37,569 nucleotides of DNA from an uncultured Clostridia bacterium (GCA_934157205.1 CAKPHJ010000012.1:1-37569); one strand, 5' to 3'; numbered from the stretch's first letter, positions 7,677-15,878 are shown. Numbers and translations: made by a program. Notes: generated from the letters alone by a model not told the origin.

Positions 7677-7700
7677 ATTTTTGCACATTTTTTAACAAAA

Positions 7701-7754
7701 GCGAACTTTAAAATATTATTATAAATACTAATATTTTAAAGTTCGCATTTTTTT
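7701..7754. terminator. strong bidirectional terminator hairpin
   Basis: An 18-bp perfect stem (GCGAACTTTAAAATATTA against its complement) with a 10-nt loop and a T-run lies between the DUF1064 gene and the convergent acyl-CoA synthetase gene. An outer TTTGCACA/TGTGCAAA pair (about 7680-7795) may extend it. The stem base resembles the terminator at 27262-27328. Confidence 0.8.
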
Positions 7755-7839
7755 ATACTTTCTTCTGTGCAAAATTTGCTTTTCAAATTCATGTACATTG
7801 TTTTTATTCTAGCACAATTTAATTTTTAGGCATCAATTA

Positions 7840-9570
7840 TTATTTTGTATCATTACCTAGAAGAATTTTTAATTCCTCATTTCTTTTTACTTTTTTAGTT
7901 GTTGTTTTTATTAATTCTTTATCTGTTAAAATCATATTTTTTATGTATTTATATGGTGGTAATGTTTTATTTATATTTTTAATTTCTTGCCATATAATTT
8001 TATATAACTCTTCTTCTGTAATATCTTTATATTTTTCTTTTACTTTTTCATTATTATAAACTATTTTAACTGATAATTTAACGTCATTTTTATCTTTTTG
8101 GTCTGGTATTGCATATACTAAACTTTCACTTACAAATTCTAATTTATTTATGACTGTTTCTAGCTCTTCTGGAAAAACCTTTTTTCCATTTTTTAAAACT
8201 ATCATATCTTTTTTTCTTCCTGTAATAAATAAATATCCATCTTTGTCCATGTAGCCTAAATCACCCGTATAGAACCAACCATTTTTTATTACTTTTTTTG
8301 TTTCTTCTTCATTTTCATAATATCCTAGCATTATATTTGGTCCTTTTACTTTTAATTCTCCTATTCCATTTTCATCTTTATTTTCGAATTCTACCTCTAC
8401 ATTTTCCATAGGAACTCCTATTGAACCATATCTTACTTTTTTATAATTTTCGGCTGAAATTACAGGTGATGTTTCTGTTAATCCATATCCTTGTACCACT
8501 TTTATTCCTAACTCATTAAAACCTTTAGCAGTTTCTTTATTTAATGGTGCACCTCCAGATATAATAAATCTCATATTTCCACCTAATTCATTTATAATTG
8601 ATTTAAATATCTTTCTTCTAATATCAATATTTATTTTTAAAAGCATATTACTAAATTTTTTTCCTATTTTTACTTCTTTTGATTTTCCACTTTTTTCTAT
8701 TCCTTCTTTTATTTTTTTATATATAGCTTCTACTAGCAATGGAACACCAACAAATATTGATATTTTATATTCTTTTAAATTTTGTGCAACATATCTTAAG
8801 CCATCTGGAAAAGCTGTTTTCACACCACAAGCTAACATCATTATAATTTCAGTAGAACCAAATATGTGATGAAATGGTAAAAATGCAAGATTAACATCAT
8901 TAGGAAAAATTCCTTCAACTAATTGCATTGCATATACATTAGATGCTATATTTTTTTGAGAAAGCATAACTGCTTTAGATTTGGATGTTGTTCCTGATGT
9001 AAATAATAAAATATTCATTTTTTCTGAATCAATTTTGGCATTAATATATTCATTTTCACCATTATTTATTAATTTACTTCCTTCATTTTTTAGTTCTTGT
9101 ATACTTTCATAATTTTCGATTTTACTCATGCAAATATAATTTTTTAGGTTTGTGTTTTTACGCTCTTTTATTTTTTCAATATTTTCTAAATATTTTTCAT
9201 CAAAAACAACTACATCTGCCTTACTTCTTTTTAAAGAACTTTCTAATTCATCTACCTGTAATTCTTTATCAAGTGGTATAGAAACGATTCCCCCTAATAA
9301 ATTTGCTAAGTGTGTTAAAACCCATTCATATTTATTTCTTCCAACTATAGCTATTCTTTTTTCTTTATATCCTAAGGCATAAAATTTAGTTCCTAATGAA
9401 TTTATATCTTCTAATAATTTTTTATAAGATATATCTTCATATTTTATATTTTTACCATCTTTATGTTTCAAAACAAATGCACTTTTATCATTATAAACTT
9501 TTGCTGAATTATATACAATTTGCTTAATGTCTTCAAATTCAGTTGCATTAAAATATTTTTCTCTTTCCAT
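7840..9570 (-). CDS. AMP-forming long-chain acyl-CoA synthetase
   Basis: The 576-residue protein has the adenylate-forming enzyme motifs in order: the P-loop LLFTSGTTSKSKAVMLS (about residues 188-204), GYGLTETSPVIS (about 360), GWFYTGDLGYMDKDGYLFI (about 430-450) and GRKKDMIVLKNGKKVFPEE. It activates a fatty acid with ATP and CoA via an acyl-adenylate at the membrane surface. FadD/FACL-like family membership is clear; chain-length preference is not. The catalytic lysine near the C-terminus is plausibly in the TTTKKVKRNEE segment. The gene is monocistronic and divergent from the DUF1836 gene. AAAGGAA precedes the ATG. Confidence 0.88.
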   Translation of the reverse strand: MEREKYFNATEFEDIKQIVYNSAKVYNDKSAFVLKHKDGKNIKYEDISYKKLLEDINSLGTKFYALGYKEKRIAIVGRNKYEWVLTHLANLLGGIVSIPLDKELQVDELESSLKRSKADVVVFDEKYLENIEKIKERKNTNLKNYICMSKIENYESIQELKNEGSKLINNGENEYINAKIDSEKMNILLFTSGTTSKSKAVMLSQKNIASNVYAMQLVEGIFPNDVNLAFLPFHHIFGSTEIIMMLACGVKTAFPDGLRYVAQNLKEYKISIFVGVPLLVEAIYKKIKEGIEKSGKSKEVKIGKKFSNMLLKINIDIRRKIFKSIINELGGNMRFIISGGAPLNKETAKGFNELGIKVVQGYGLTETSPVISAENYKKVRYGSIGVPMENVEVEFENKDENGIGELKVKGPNIMLGYYENEEETKKVIKNGWFYTGDLGYMDKDGYLFITGRKKDMIVLKNGKKVFPEELETVINKLEFVSESLVYAIPDQKDKNDVKLSVKIVYNNEKVKEKYKDITEEELYKIIWQEIKNINKTLPPYKYIKNMILTDKELIKTTTKKVKRNEELKILLGNDTK

Positions 9571-9668
9571 TTTTATAAATTCCTTTGTAATATATTTAGG
9601 TTTTTACTGGATTTGCCCATAAACCATTGTAATAGTTTTCGTTACTAGATTACCATATATTTAATAAC

Positions 9669-9708
9669 TAGTCAAGCAATTGACTAATCCTTCTAAAAAT
9701 GCTATTAT
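9669..9708 (+). promoter_or_regulatory. promoter with overlapping operator-like inverted repeat, DUF1836 gene
   Basis: TTGACT (9680-9685), a 17-nt spacer and TATTAT (9703-9708). The -35 box is half of an inverted repeat, TAGTCAAGCAATTGACTA (9669-9686), which looks like a repressor site, possibly for the DUF1836 protein itself (inference). Confidence 0.5.
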
Positions 9709-9728
9709 ATATCGTGAGGTGAAATTAA

Positions 9729-10247
9729 TTGAATAAAACTATTGACGAAGATATACAAAATTTTCATATTCCAAGATGGAATGAAATTCCTAATGTAGAT
9801 TTATATATTGATCAAGTTGTTTGTTTTTTGCAAGATTCACTTTGTAATTACATAAAAAATGATAATGAAAAAGATGATAAAATTATAACAAAAACAATGA
9901 TCAATAATTATGTAAAACAAGGCATAATAAAGCCACCCATAAATAAAAAATACAATAAAGAACATATATCCTATCTTTTTGTTATATTTATATTAAAACA
10001 ACTTTATAGCATTAATGACATAAAAAAGCTCATTAATTTAGCAATAAGTACTTCATCACCAGAACAAGCTTATAATAAATTTTGTTCTGAATTAGAAAAA
10101 TCTATAAAATTAACATTTAGTGGAGAAAATTATTTAAAAAGTGACACATTTACAAATGAACAATACCTATTAAAAAATGTTGTTCAGTCTTTTTCAAACA
10201 AACTATTTGTACAACGAACTTTTTTAAATTTTCCACAATTTAACTAG
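9729..10247 (+). CDS. DUF1836 family putative regulator
   Basis: The 172-residue protein matches DUF1836: an N-terminal FHIPRWNEIPNVDLYIDQV, then a MerR-like winged-helix region (TKTMINNYVKQGIIKPPINKKYNKEHI) and FILKQLYSINDIKKLI. The YVKQGII and KYNKEHI segments resemble MerR-family DNA-recognition elements, and the family is presumed to regulate transcription. Start is TTG at 9729, supported by GAGGTG upstream. Target genes are unknown; the palindrome over its own promoter suggests autoregulation. The next gene (a small envelope protein) is co-directional 90 nt downstream. Confidence 0.75.
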   Translation: MNKTIDEDIQNFHIPRWNEIPNVDLYIDQVVCFLQDSLCNYIKNDNEKDDKIITKTMINNYVKQGIIKPPINKKYNKEHISYLFVIFILKQLYSINDIKKLINLAISTSSPEQAYNKFCSELEKSIKLTFSGENYLKSDTFTNEQYLLKNVVQSFSNKLFVQRTFLNFPQFN

Positions 10248-10336
10248 ACATTGATTTATTGTTGTGATATCATAAATATAGTTTGTTTAAAATACATATT
10301 TTAATTACAGAATAAAAGAAAGGAATGTGATTAAAC

Positions 10337-10741
10337 TTGAAAAAATCTATTAAATTTATTTTTGTTTTCTTATTATTAATATTTATGTTATTATCTAATT
10401 GCTATGCTGTAGATTTAGACCTTAATTCAGATTCAGCAAATACTTCAGAATCAAATACAACAAGCAATTCTTCTAACAATAATATTAGCAATTCAGACAA
10501 CACAAACATTTCAAATTCATCACAAAATAGTAGCTATAGTAATAATAATACATCAAACAGTAATACAAATAGCTCAAATTCTAACTCTTCAAGCAACTCT
10601 AGCTCTTATAATGTTAGTAACATAAATTCAAATTCAGATGATGGTTTGGGAATTTCAAATATATTAAATATCTTTTTAATTGTAATAGGAATTCTTTTAA
10701 TATTATTATCAATAGCTATTCTTATTAGATTAAAAAATTAA
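10337..10741 (+). CDS. secreted or membrane-anchored Asn/Ser-rich small protein
   Basis: I do not recognise a family. The 134-residue protein has a clear signal peptide (MKKSIKF, a hydrophobic run to about residue 22, then CYA), a long Ser/Asn/Thr-rich low-complexity stretch (about residues 28-98) and a C-terminal membrane helix (ILNIFLIVIGILLILLSIAI) followed by RLKN. The layout suggests a surface-exposed flexible linker tethered to the membrane. It starts at TTG (10337), with AAAGGA about 12 nt upstream. It has the same signal, polar-linker and C-terminal-helix layout as the next gene, so the two may be paralogous or functionally paired. Confidence 0.65.
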   Translation: MKKSIKFIFVFLLLIFMLLSNCYAVDLDLNSDSANTSESNTTSNSSNNNISNSDNTNISNSSQNSSYSNNNTSNSNTNSSNSNSSSNSSSYNVSNINSNSDDGLGISNILNIFLIVIGILLILLSIAILIRLKN

Positions 10742-10753
10742 AAACAAAGTCAT

Positions 10754-10781
10754 AAAGTGAAATTTAATTTTCACTTTTTTT
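10754..10781 (+). terminator. terminator of the Asn/Ser-rich protein gene
   Basis: AAAGTGAAA and TTTTCACTTT form a stem followed by a run of seven T residues, just after the stop codon. Confidence 0.7.
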
Positions 10782-10898
10782 GTTCTTTTTTTATTCTTTT
10801 TTCAAAAAAATTCGTGAATATTTTACCCTATTTTTTTTAATACTATGTATAGTTATAAATTTTTGTATAACACAAATTTAAAATAGGAGGAAATTGAT

Positions 10899-11346
10899 AT
10901 GTACAAAAAACTTTGTATTAGTTCCATTATAATTGCTGCAATTTGTGTGCTATTTTCATTTTCAAATTGTTTTGCAAATAATGGTATGCAAGATGCTGTA
11001 AATGGTGTAAGAAATGTTGTAGGTTCAGCTGAAAATGCTGTAGAAAACGCTAGTAAAGATATTTCTAATACATCAAAAGACATTACAGGTAATATTGAAA
11101 AAGGTGCTAATAACATGACAAATGATATTATGCATAATAATTCTAATAATTCTATGATGAATTCTTCAAGTTCAAACCGGAAATTATACAGCTACAAGAA
11201 CTTCTGCTGAAGCGAGCTTTATGGGAATGAATGGAACAACTTGGATTTGGCTTATTTTAGGCATTGCAGGTATTGCAATAATTGCAATGGTTTGGTATTA
11301 TTCTGCACAACTACGTTCTTCTGATGATTATGACAATAAAGAATAA
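10899..11346 (+). CDS. small signal-peptide membrane protein, needs +1 frameshift at CGGA
   Basis: AGGAGGAA and ATG at 10899 open a protein with a signal peptide (IIIAAICVLFSFSNCFA) and a polar middle rich in Asn, Ser and repeated VENASKDIS-like heptads. In frame 0 it reads CGG at 11178-11180 (codon 94) and stops at 11208-11210. Skipping the C of CGGA continues as GNYTATRTSAEASFMGMN, then a membrane helix (WIWLILGIAGIAIIAMVWYY) and a charged tail, stopping at 11346. The joined product is 148 residues with the same layout as the preceding gene. The family is unknown, so the downstream frame is supported by its hydrophobic helix and codon use, not by a known homologue. It is one of seven such sites here. 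Confidence 0.7.
11178..11181 (+). other. CGGA +1 recoding site, small envelope protein
   Basis: AAC C GGA AAT: dropping the C gives Asn-Gly-Asn and opens the downstream membrane helix. The preceding codon is AAC. Confidence 0.7.
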
Positions 11347-11350
11347 AATT

Positions 11351-11399
11351 TTGTCTTCTTCTATAAAATATGTTATAATGAGAACATATTTTATAGAAG
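11351..11399 (+). promoter_or_regulatory. smpB promoter with perfect 17-bp inverted repeat
   Basis: TTGTCT (11351-11356), a 17-nt spacer and TATAAT (11374-11379). A perfect inverted repeat, CTTCTATAAAATATGTT (11358-11374) and its complement (11383-11399), spans the promoter spacer and start region and ends in the AGAAGG of the ribosome binding site. It could be an operator, or, in read-through RNA from upstream, a hairpin that hides the smpB ribosome binding site. Confidence 0.6.
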
Positions 11400-11408
11400 G
11401 AGAAAATT

Positions 11409-11870
11409 ATGAATGGATTAAATACCAAATTAATAGCCAAAAATCCAACCGCATATCATAACTATAACATTGAAAATAAAATAGAAACAGGTATAGTTCT
11501 TTATGGTACAGAAATTAAATCTATTAGAAATGGGAAAGTTAATTTAAAAGATAGTTATGCATATATAAAAAATTCTGAAGTATATATAAGTGGATTGCAT
11601 ATAAGTCCATATGAACATGGAAATATTTTTAATAAAAACCCACTACGTGAAAAAAAATTATTGCTAAATAAAAAAGAAATTTATAAACTTCAAGATTTAA
11701 CTAAGCAAAAAGGTTATAGTCTTATACCCATTAGTATATATTTCAAAGGTAATTTAGTAAAAATAGATTTAGGTATTGGTAAAGGAAAAAAATTGTATGA
11801 TAAGCGTCAAGATTTAGCTAAAAAAGATGCCAATAGACAAATTGCAAGGCATTTAAAAAGTATTAATTAA
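11409..11870 (+). CDS. smpB: SsrA-binding protein SmpB
   Basis: At 153 residues this is a normal-length SmpB, which carries alanyl-tmRNA to stalled ribosomes for trans-translation. The family pattern is clear: AKNPTAYHNYNIENKIETGI, VLYGTEIKSIRNGKVNLKD, ISPYEHGNIFN, and the basic C-terminal tail GKKLYDKRQDLAKKDANRQI which helps decode the empty A site. AAGGAG precedes the ATG. No tmRNA (ssrA) gene is visible nearby. A ribosome-rescue factor is relevant because in-frame CGG codons in this genome may cause ribosome pausing (inference). Confidence 0.95.
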   Translation: MNGLNTKLIAKNPTAYHNYNIENKIETGIVLYGTEIKSIRNGKVNLKDSYAYIKNSEVYISGLHISPYEHGNIFNKNPLREKKLLLNKKEIYKLQDLTKQKGYSLIPISIYFKGNLVKIDLGIGKGKKLYDKRQDLAKKDANRQIARHLKSIN

Positions 11871-11880
11871 GCAAAAATAA

Positions 11881-11938
11881 AAATTCAGTTACTATTCAAT
11901 AGTTTATTATAATTTACTTATGAATAGTAGCTGAATTT
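11881..11938 (+). terminator. long hairpin after smpB
   Basis: An 18-bp stem (AAATTCAGTTACTATTCA with TGAATAGTAGCTGAATTT, including one G-U pair) encloses a 22-nt loop and is followed by an AT-rich tract. It lies 10 nt past the smpB stop. The T-run is weak, so terminator function is likely but not certain. Confidence 0.5.
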
Positions 11939-11958
11939 ATTTATATAATAGCTAACAC

Positions 11959-11992
11959 TTTGAGATTTTCTTCTTTTAGTTGAAAACTCAAA
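11959..11992. repeat. 34-nt palindromic repeat, copy B
   Basis: Inverted copy of the unit at 4118-4151, with about three mismatches and identical length. It lies 50-85 nt beyond the fba stop. Confidence 0.6.
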
Positions 11993-12000
11993 TCGAGCAA

Positions 12001-12042
12001 GAACAAATTAAAGAAAATTTTTCAATTTTTCTTATTTGTTTT
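12001..12042. terminator. hairpin past fba
   Basis: ACAAATTAAAGAAAA pairs with TTTTTCTTATTTGT over about 13 positions with a small mismatch, directly next to the fba stop. The T-run is better on the plus strand, so its terminator role for fba is likely only in combination with the repeat beyond it. Confidence 0.45.
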
Positions 12043-12972
12043 TTAAATCTTGTTACTAGAACCAAATACATCAATCATTTTATGTTTAACTGTTTCTTTT
12101 ATTAATTCTCTTGCTGGTCCTAAATATTTTCTTGGATCAAAAACACTTGGATCTTCAGAAAATTCTTTTCTTATTCCTGCTGTCATTGCTAGACGTAAAT
12201 CAGTATCTACATTTATTTTTGAAACCCCAGATATACTTGCTTCATGTAGAATTTCATCTGGAACACCTTTAGCTCCTGGAATATTTCCACCATATTCATT
12301 GCACATTGCAACTAATTCTGGAATTACAGTTGAAGCACCGTGTAATACTATAGGTGTATTTGGTATTCTTTGTTTTATTTCTTTTAAAATATCAAATCTT
12401 AATTTTGCTTCACCTTTAAATTTATAAGCACCATGGCTTGTACCTATTGCTATAGCTAATGAATCACAGCCTGTTCTTCTTACAAATTCTTCTGCTTGTG
12501 CTGGATCTGTATACATTGCATCTGAATCAGCTACATTTACATCATCTTCTATACCTGCAAGTTTTCCAAGTTCAGCTTCTACAACTACACCTTTACTATG
12601 TGCATAATCTACTACTTTTTTTGTTAAAGCTACATTTTCTTCAAAGTCATATTTTGAACCATCAATCATAACAGATGTAAAACCATTATCTATACACATT
12701 TTAGCTGTTTCAAAGTCTGGTCCATGATCTAAGTGAATAACTATTGGAACCTCTGGGTGTTCTATTGTAGCTGCTTCTACCATTTTCATTAAATAACCTA
12801 TTCTAGCATATTTTATTGCACTAGATGATGTTTGTAATATAACAGGTGATTTACTTTCTGCCGCTGCATCTACTATTCCTTGTATTATTTCCATATTGTT
12901 AACATTAAATGCTCCTATTGCAAAACCTTCTTTCATTGATTTTTCAAACATTTCTTTAGTTGTTACTAACAT
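12043..12972 (-). CDS. fba: class II fructose-1,6-bisphosphate aldolase
   Basis: A complete 309-residue class II (zinc-dependent) aldolase, cleaving fructose 1,6-bisphosphate to glyceraldehyde 3-phosphate and dihydroxyacetone phosphate. The motifs are in order: GAFNVNNMEIIQGI near the start, the zinc-site IHLDHGPDF (about residue 80), SVMIDGSKYDFEENV, EAELGKLAGIEDD, AIAIGTSHGAYKF and VLHGAST with further metal-binding histidines. The ATG follows GGGAGG. A near-perfect promoter lies upstream and no partner gene is close, so it is monocistronic. With gapA it places glycolysis in this organism. Confidence 0.96.
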   Translation of the reverse strand: MLVTTKEMFEKSMKEGFAIGAFNVNNMEIIQGIVDAAAESKSPVILQTSSSAIKYARIGYLMKMVEAATIEHPEVPIVIHLDHGPDFETAKMCIDNGFTSVMIDGSKYDFEENVALTKKVVDYAHSKGVVVEAELGKLAGIEDDVNVADSDAMYTDPAQAEEFVRRTGCDSLAIAIGTSHGAYKFKGEAKLRFDILKEIKQRIPNTPIVLHGASTVIPELVAMCNEYGGNIPGAKGVPDEILHEASISGVSKINVDTDLRLAMTAGIRKEFSEDPSVFDPRKYLGPARELIKETVKHKMIDVFGSSNKI

Positions 12973-13012
12973 ATTTTTTCCTCCCTTGCTTTTGTATGTT
13001 TTTTATGGTTCT

Positions 13013-13041
13013 ATTTTATTTCTATTTTTATTAGATGTCAA
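13013..13041 (-). promoter_or_regulatory. fba promoter
   Basis: On the minus strand TTGACA (13041-13036), a 17-nt spacer and TAAAAT (13018-13013), about 40 nt before the fba start. Confidence 0.65.
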
Positions 13042-13060
13042 GTAAATATTAATATATAAT

Positions 13061-13091
13061 AAAAACGTGGATAAAATATACCCACGTTTTT
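13061..13091. terminator. terminator after the DUF1540 gene
   Basis: AAAAACGTGG and CCACGTTTTT form a perfect stem with flanking A- and T-runs just beyond the DUF1540 stop. It can work in both directions and separates this gene from the fba promoter. Confidence 0.75.
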
Positions 13092-13094
13092 ACA

Positions 13095-13259
13095 TTAATG
13101 TTCATATTTATAGCTTGAACACATAGATTCATCTGGTTTCATAGTTTTCACATCTGAAATGGGCTCAACTGTTATAGCTTGTAATGTGCATCTTTCTGTT
13201 TCATTATTGTGAAATCTACAACTAGTAACTCTACAGTTTATTTTTTGATTACTTTCCAT
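13095..13259 (-). CDS. DUF1540 small cysteine protein
   Basis: A 54-residue ORF with a strong AGGAGG site seven nt before its ATG. It reads INCRVTSCRFHNNETERC, LQAITV and ends MCSSYKYEH. The spacing of its four cysteines (C-x4-C-x9-C, then a C-terminal C) and the ITV strand match DUF1540, a small domain common in spore-forming Firmicutes, usually in one or two copies and possibly metal-binding. The function is unknown. It lies about 90 nt downstream of the peroxiredoxin gene on the same strand and is followed by a terminator, so the two may be co-transcribed. Confidence 0.8.
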   Translation of the reverse strand: MESNQKINCRVTSCRFHNNETERCTLQAITVEPISDVKTMKPDESMCSSYKYEH

Positions 13260-13349
13260 CTTATGTTTCCTCCTATAATATGATTAAACAATTCTACTTT
13301 ATAGACAAAAACTGTTTAATTATATTGTTCCTAAATTGTTTAAAAATAT

Positions 13350-14024
13350 TCAGTCTTTTTCTATACATTTTGGTTCTTTAAAACTTAAATACCAACTTAT
13401 TCCATTTTCATTTTGTCGAATTTCATTATTTCTTTCAATAAGTTCATCAAAAGTTTTTGGTATTGGAATAATAACAGGTTGATTAGGAATCCAGTTAGCT
13501 GCTGTAGATGAATTTGAACAATCTGCCATTTGTAAAGCTTTTACTATTCTTAATATTTCTGGTATAAATCTTCCAACATTCATTGGATAAATTAATATTG
13601 TTCTGATTGTTCCACTTTCATCAATAATAAATACATTTCTTACTGTTTGTGTATTACTTATATCATTAGATATCATCCCATATTTTCTGGCTATTTCACC
13701 ATTTCTATCCTCTACTATTGGAAAAGATATTCTTATTCCTGTTCTACAATATATATCATACATCCATGCTAAATGTGAACTGTTACTATCTACACTTAAA
13801 CCCAATAATTCGCAATTGATTTCTTTAAAATATGTATGTGCCCTTGTAAATGCAATCATTTCTGTTGTGCATACTGGGGTAAAGTCACCTGGGTGTGAGA
13901 AAAACACTAGCCATTTCCCTTTATATTGGTTAAGTTCCATTTTTCCAAATGTTGTATTAGCACTAAATTCAGGTGCTTTCTGCCCTATTTTTACATTTCC
14001 ATTCATCATTAATTCATAGTCCAT
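13350..14024 (-). CDS. 1-Cys type (Prx6-like) peroxiredoxin
   Basis: The 224-residue protein carries IGQKAPEFSANTTFGKMEL, the active site HPGDFTPVCTTEMIAF with the peroxidatic cysteine near residue 47, LSVDSNSSHLAW, and a long C-terminal part (WIPNQPVIIPIPKTF) typical of the Prx6/archaeal AhpC2 subfamily. It reduces hydrogen peroxide and organic peroxides in the cytoplasm, fitting an anaerobe's oxygen defence. I choose the ATG at 14024 because GGAAGGAG lies about 11 nt upstream; the ATG at 14045 includes that site in its coding sequence. A further Cys lies in MADCSN, so a 2-Cys mechanism is not excluded. Confidence 0.88.
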   Translation of the reverse strand: MDYELMMNGNVKIGQKAPEFSANTTFGKMELNQYKGKWLVFFSHPGDFTPVCTTEMIAFTRAHTYFKEINCELLGLSVDSNSSHLAWMYDIYCRTGIRISFPIVEDRNGEIARKYGMISNDISNTQTVRNVFIIDESGTIRTILIYPMNVGRFIPEILRIVKALQMADCSNSSTAANWIPNQPVIIPIPKTFDELIERNNEIRQNENGISWYLSFKEPKCIEKD

Positions 14025-14096
14025 AAAAAAACAAACTCCTTCCATAATTTTATATATATTATGATTTGAGTTTGTTTTTAGTGAATATTTATATAA

Positions 14097-15878
14097 TTAA
14101 AAATTATCATTTTGCAAATTAGATTGTTTTAGCCTTAAATATCCAAGTTCCTCCCAAACATTATATGCCAAATTAAGTCTAAACAATAATGTAGGTTTAG
14201 CTCCTGCTCTATTTTTATCTACAACACAAGCATAATATCTAACATCTGGATCTTCATATTTTTCCAAATCATAGAAAGTTTTGTCTACTTCTTTTAATGA
14301 ATATTCATAGTTTTGCAATGTATCTCTATTAATTTGCTTTATTAAACATAATGTATCTAATACTTCTTTTACTGTTCTACTAACCGCTAAATCATTTACA
14401 TTTAAATTCACTGGCAATGTTGATGTTTCTGATAATTGCAAAGTTTCACAAATATATATTCCAAAATTTTGTGCTAAATTTGAAAGTATTGTAGCTGTTT
14501 TTTTCAATTCTTCTCCTATTCCTATATTTGCTGTATCTGTTTTTAATGTATCATAAAATACATATTCTATTTTTTCTTTATAATAATAATTCATTATAAC
14601 TTTTTTTAGTTCATCATTTGTATGATCTGTTATATTTATAAAATATATTGAATTATTTATTTCTCTATTTATCCATTCAGTAACATTTATTATTTTTCTG
14701 AATTCTGATGAAATATTAATCAGTCTTTTTGAAAATTGTTCTTGACTTTCTTCATTCTCTTTCAAAACATAGCCATTTTCGTCTACTTTTACATTTTGAT
14801 TTTCATCTGGTCTAAATTTAAATTCTAATAACTCTCCTTCTGTTACTTTTATATCTTGTCCATGAATTTTTTGAATTTCTTTATTATTCAATATTGTTGT
14901 TATTAAGCAAAGTCTCATTTTTTCTTCTGACATTTCATTTGAAATTACTAATACTTTTTTCTTATATACCATTGAAATATGTGCAGCTAAGTCAATAGTA
15001 AATCTACTTTTACCAGAGTTTGAAGGCATTGCAAAAGCCATCGTTTCTCCTTTTCTTATTCCTTTAAAAACTTGTGTTAAAATAGGAAAAGGTAGTGGTA
15101 ATCCATTTGTTAAATTATTATTTCCTATTTCTAAAAATTGTGTTAACCCTTTATTTAATATTGCTCTTTTAAATTTTTCAGTATCATTAACTTGTATAAT
15201 CGCATTTTCGACTTCTTCAACTGACATCATATCATATAATTTATATTTACTTATTTCAACAACAGCATCTTGAATATGTTTTATTGGTGTTGTAACATAG
15301 CTTTTTCTTAATACAAATATTTTTTTTAATTCTATATAAATTTTTTCCATGTTATATGATTTATTCATAACTTTGTGTTTCAAACTAACTTTTAAGTTAT
15401 AAACCTTTTCTGAATCTCTTGAAAAATTAAAACCTTCTTTTGCAATTTCAGGTGTATAATTTCCTCCTTCTGTAAAAAGAATACTTTTATAAATATTTAA
15501 AATTTCGCTACTTTCAAAATAACATTCATCATGCAAAAAATAATATTTTACAATTAATTTTGGATCTTCAAGCATAAGTCCCATATAAATTTGTTCTAAT
15601 TTAGGTGCACTTAATTCTTTTGGATAAATTTTTGTACTATTTTTTATTTCACTATTTTCATTATCATCATATGTTTCGCTTTCTTCTTCAAAGTCTTCTT
15701 TTGTTTCAATACTTTCATATTTTTTTCTTTTATTTGTATTTCTTATTTTATCTAAAACTTCCTCATATTTATTATTTTTTATATCTTCTTTTAAATCTTC
15801 AACAAATAATTTATTTTCATTTGTTATTGGTATACTATTTACTAATTTATTTAATTTATCTATAGTTTCTAAATCCAT
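14097..15878 (-). CDS. DnaB-like RecA-fold ATPase
   Basis: This 593-residue protein has a Walker A P-loop at about residue 286 (AMPSNSGKSRFTIDLA) followed by a RecA-type strand (KKVLVISNEMSEEKMRL), as in the C-terminal domain of DnaB-family helicases. A later YVFYDTLKTDTANIG segment may be the Walker B region, and AVSRTVKEVLDTLCLIKQINRDT resembles the helicase sensor region. The N-terminal 250 residues are acidic and unlike the DnaB N-domain, so it is probably not the main replicative helicase. It could be a phage- or plasmid-derived helicase loader or a chromosomal DnaB-like accessory ATPase. It is a single gene, starting at ATG after AGGAGG. Confidence 0.65.
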   Translation of the reverse strand: MDLETIDKLNKLVNSIPITNENKLFVEDLKEDIKNNKYEEVLDKIRNTNKRKKYESIETKEDFEEESETYDDNENSEIKNSTKIYPKELSAPKLEQIYMGLMLEDPKLIVKYYFLHDECYFESSEILNIYKSILFTEGGNYTPEIAKEGFNFSRDSEKVYNLKVSLKHKVMNKSYNMEKIYIELKKIFVLRKSYVTTPIKHIQDAVVEISKYKLYDMMSVEEVENAIIQVNDTEKFKRAILNKGLTQFLEIGNNNLTNGLPLPFPILTQVFKGIRKGETMAFAMPSNSGKSRFTIDLAAHISMVYKKKVLVISNEMSEEKMRLCLITTILNNKEIQKIHGQDIKVTEGELLEFKFRPDENQNVKVDENGYVLKENEESQEQFSKRLINISSEFRKIINVTEWINREINNSIYFINITDHTNDELKKVIMNYYYKEKIEYVFYDTLKTDTANIGIGEELKKTATILSNLAQNFGIYICETLQLSETSTLPVNLNVNDLAVSRTVKEVLDTLCLIKQINRDTLQNYEYSLKEVDKTFYDLEKYEDPDVRYYACVVDKNRAGAKPTLLFRLNLAYNVWEELGYLRLKQSNLQNDNF

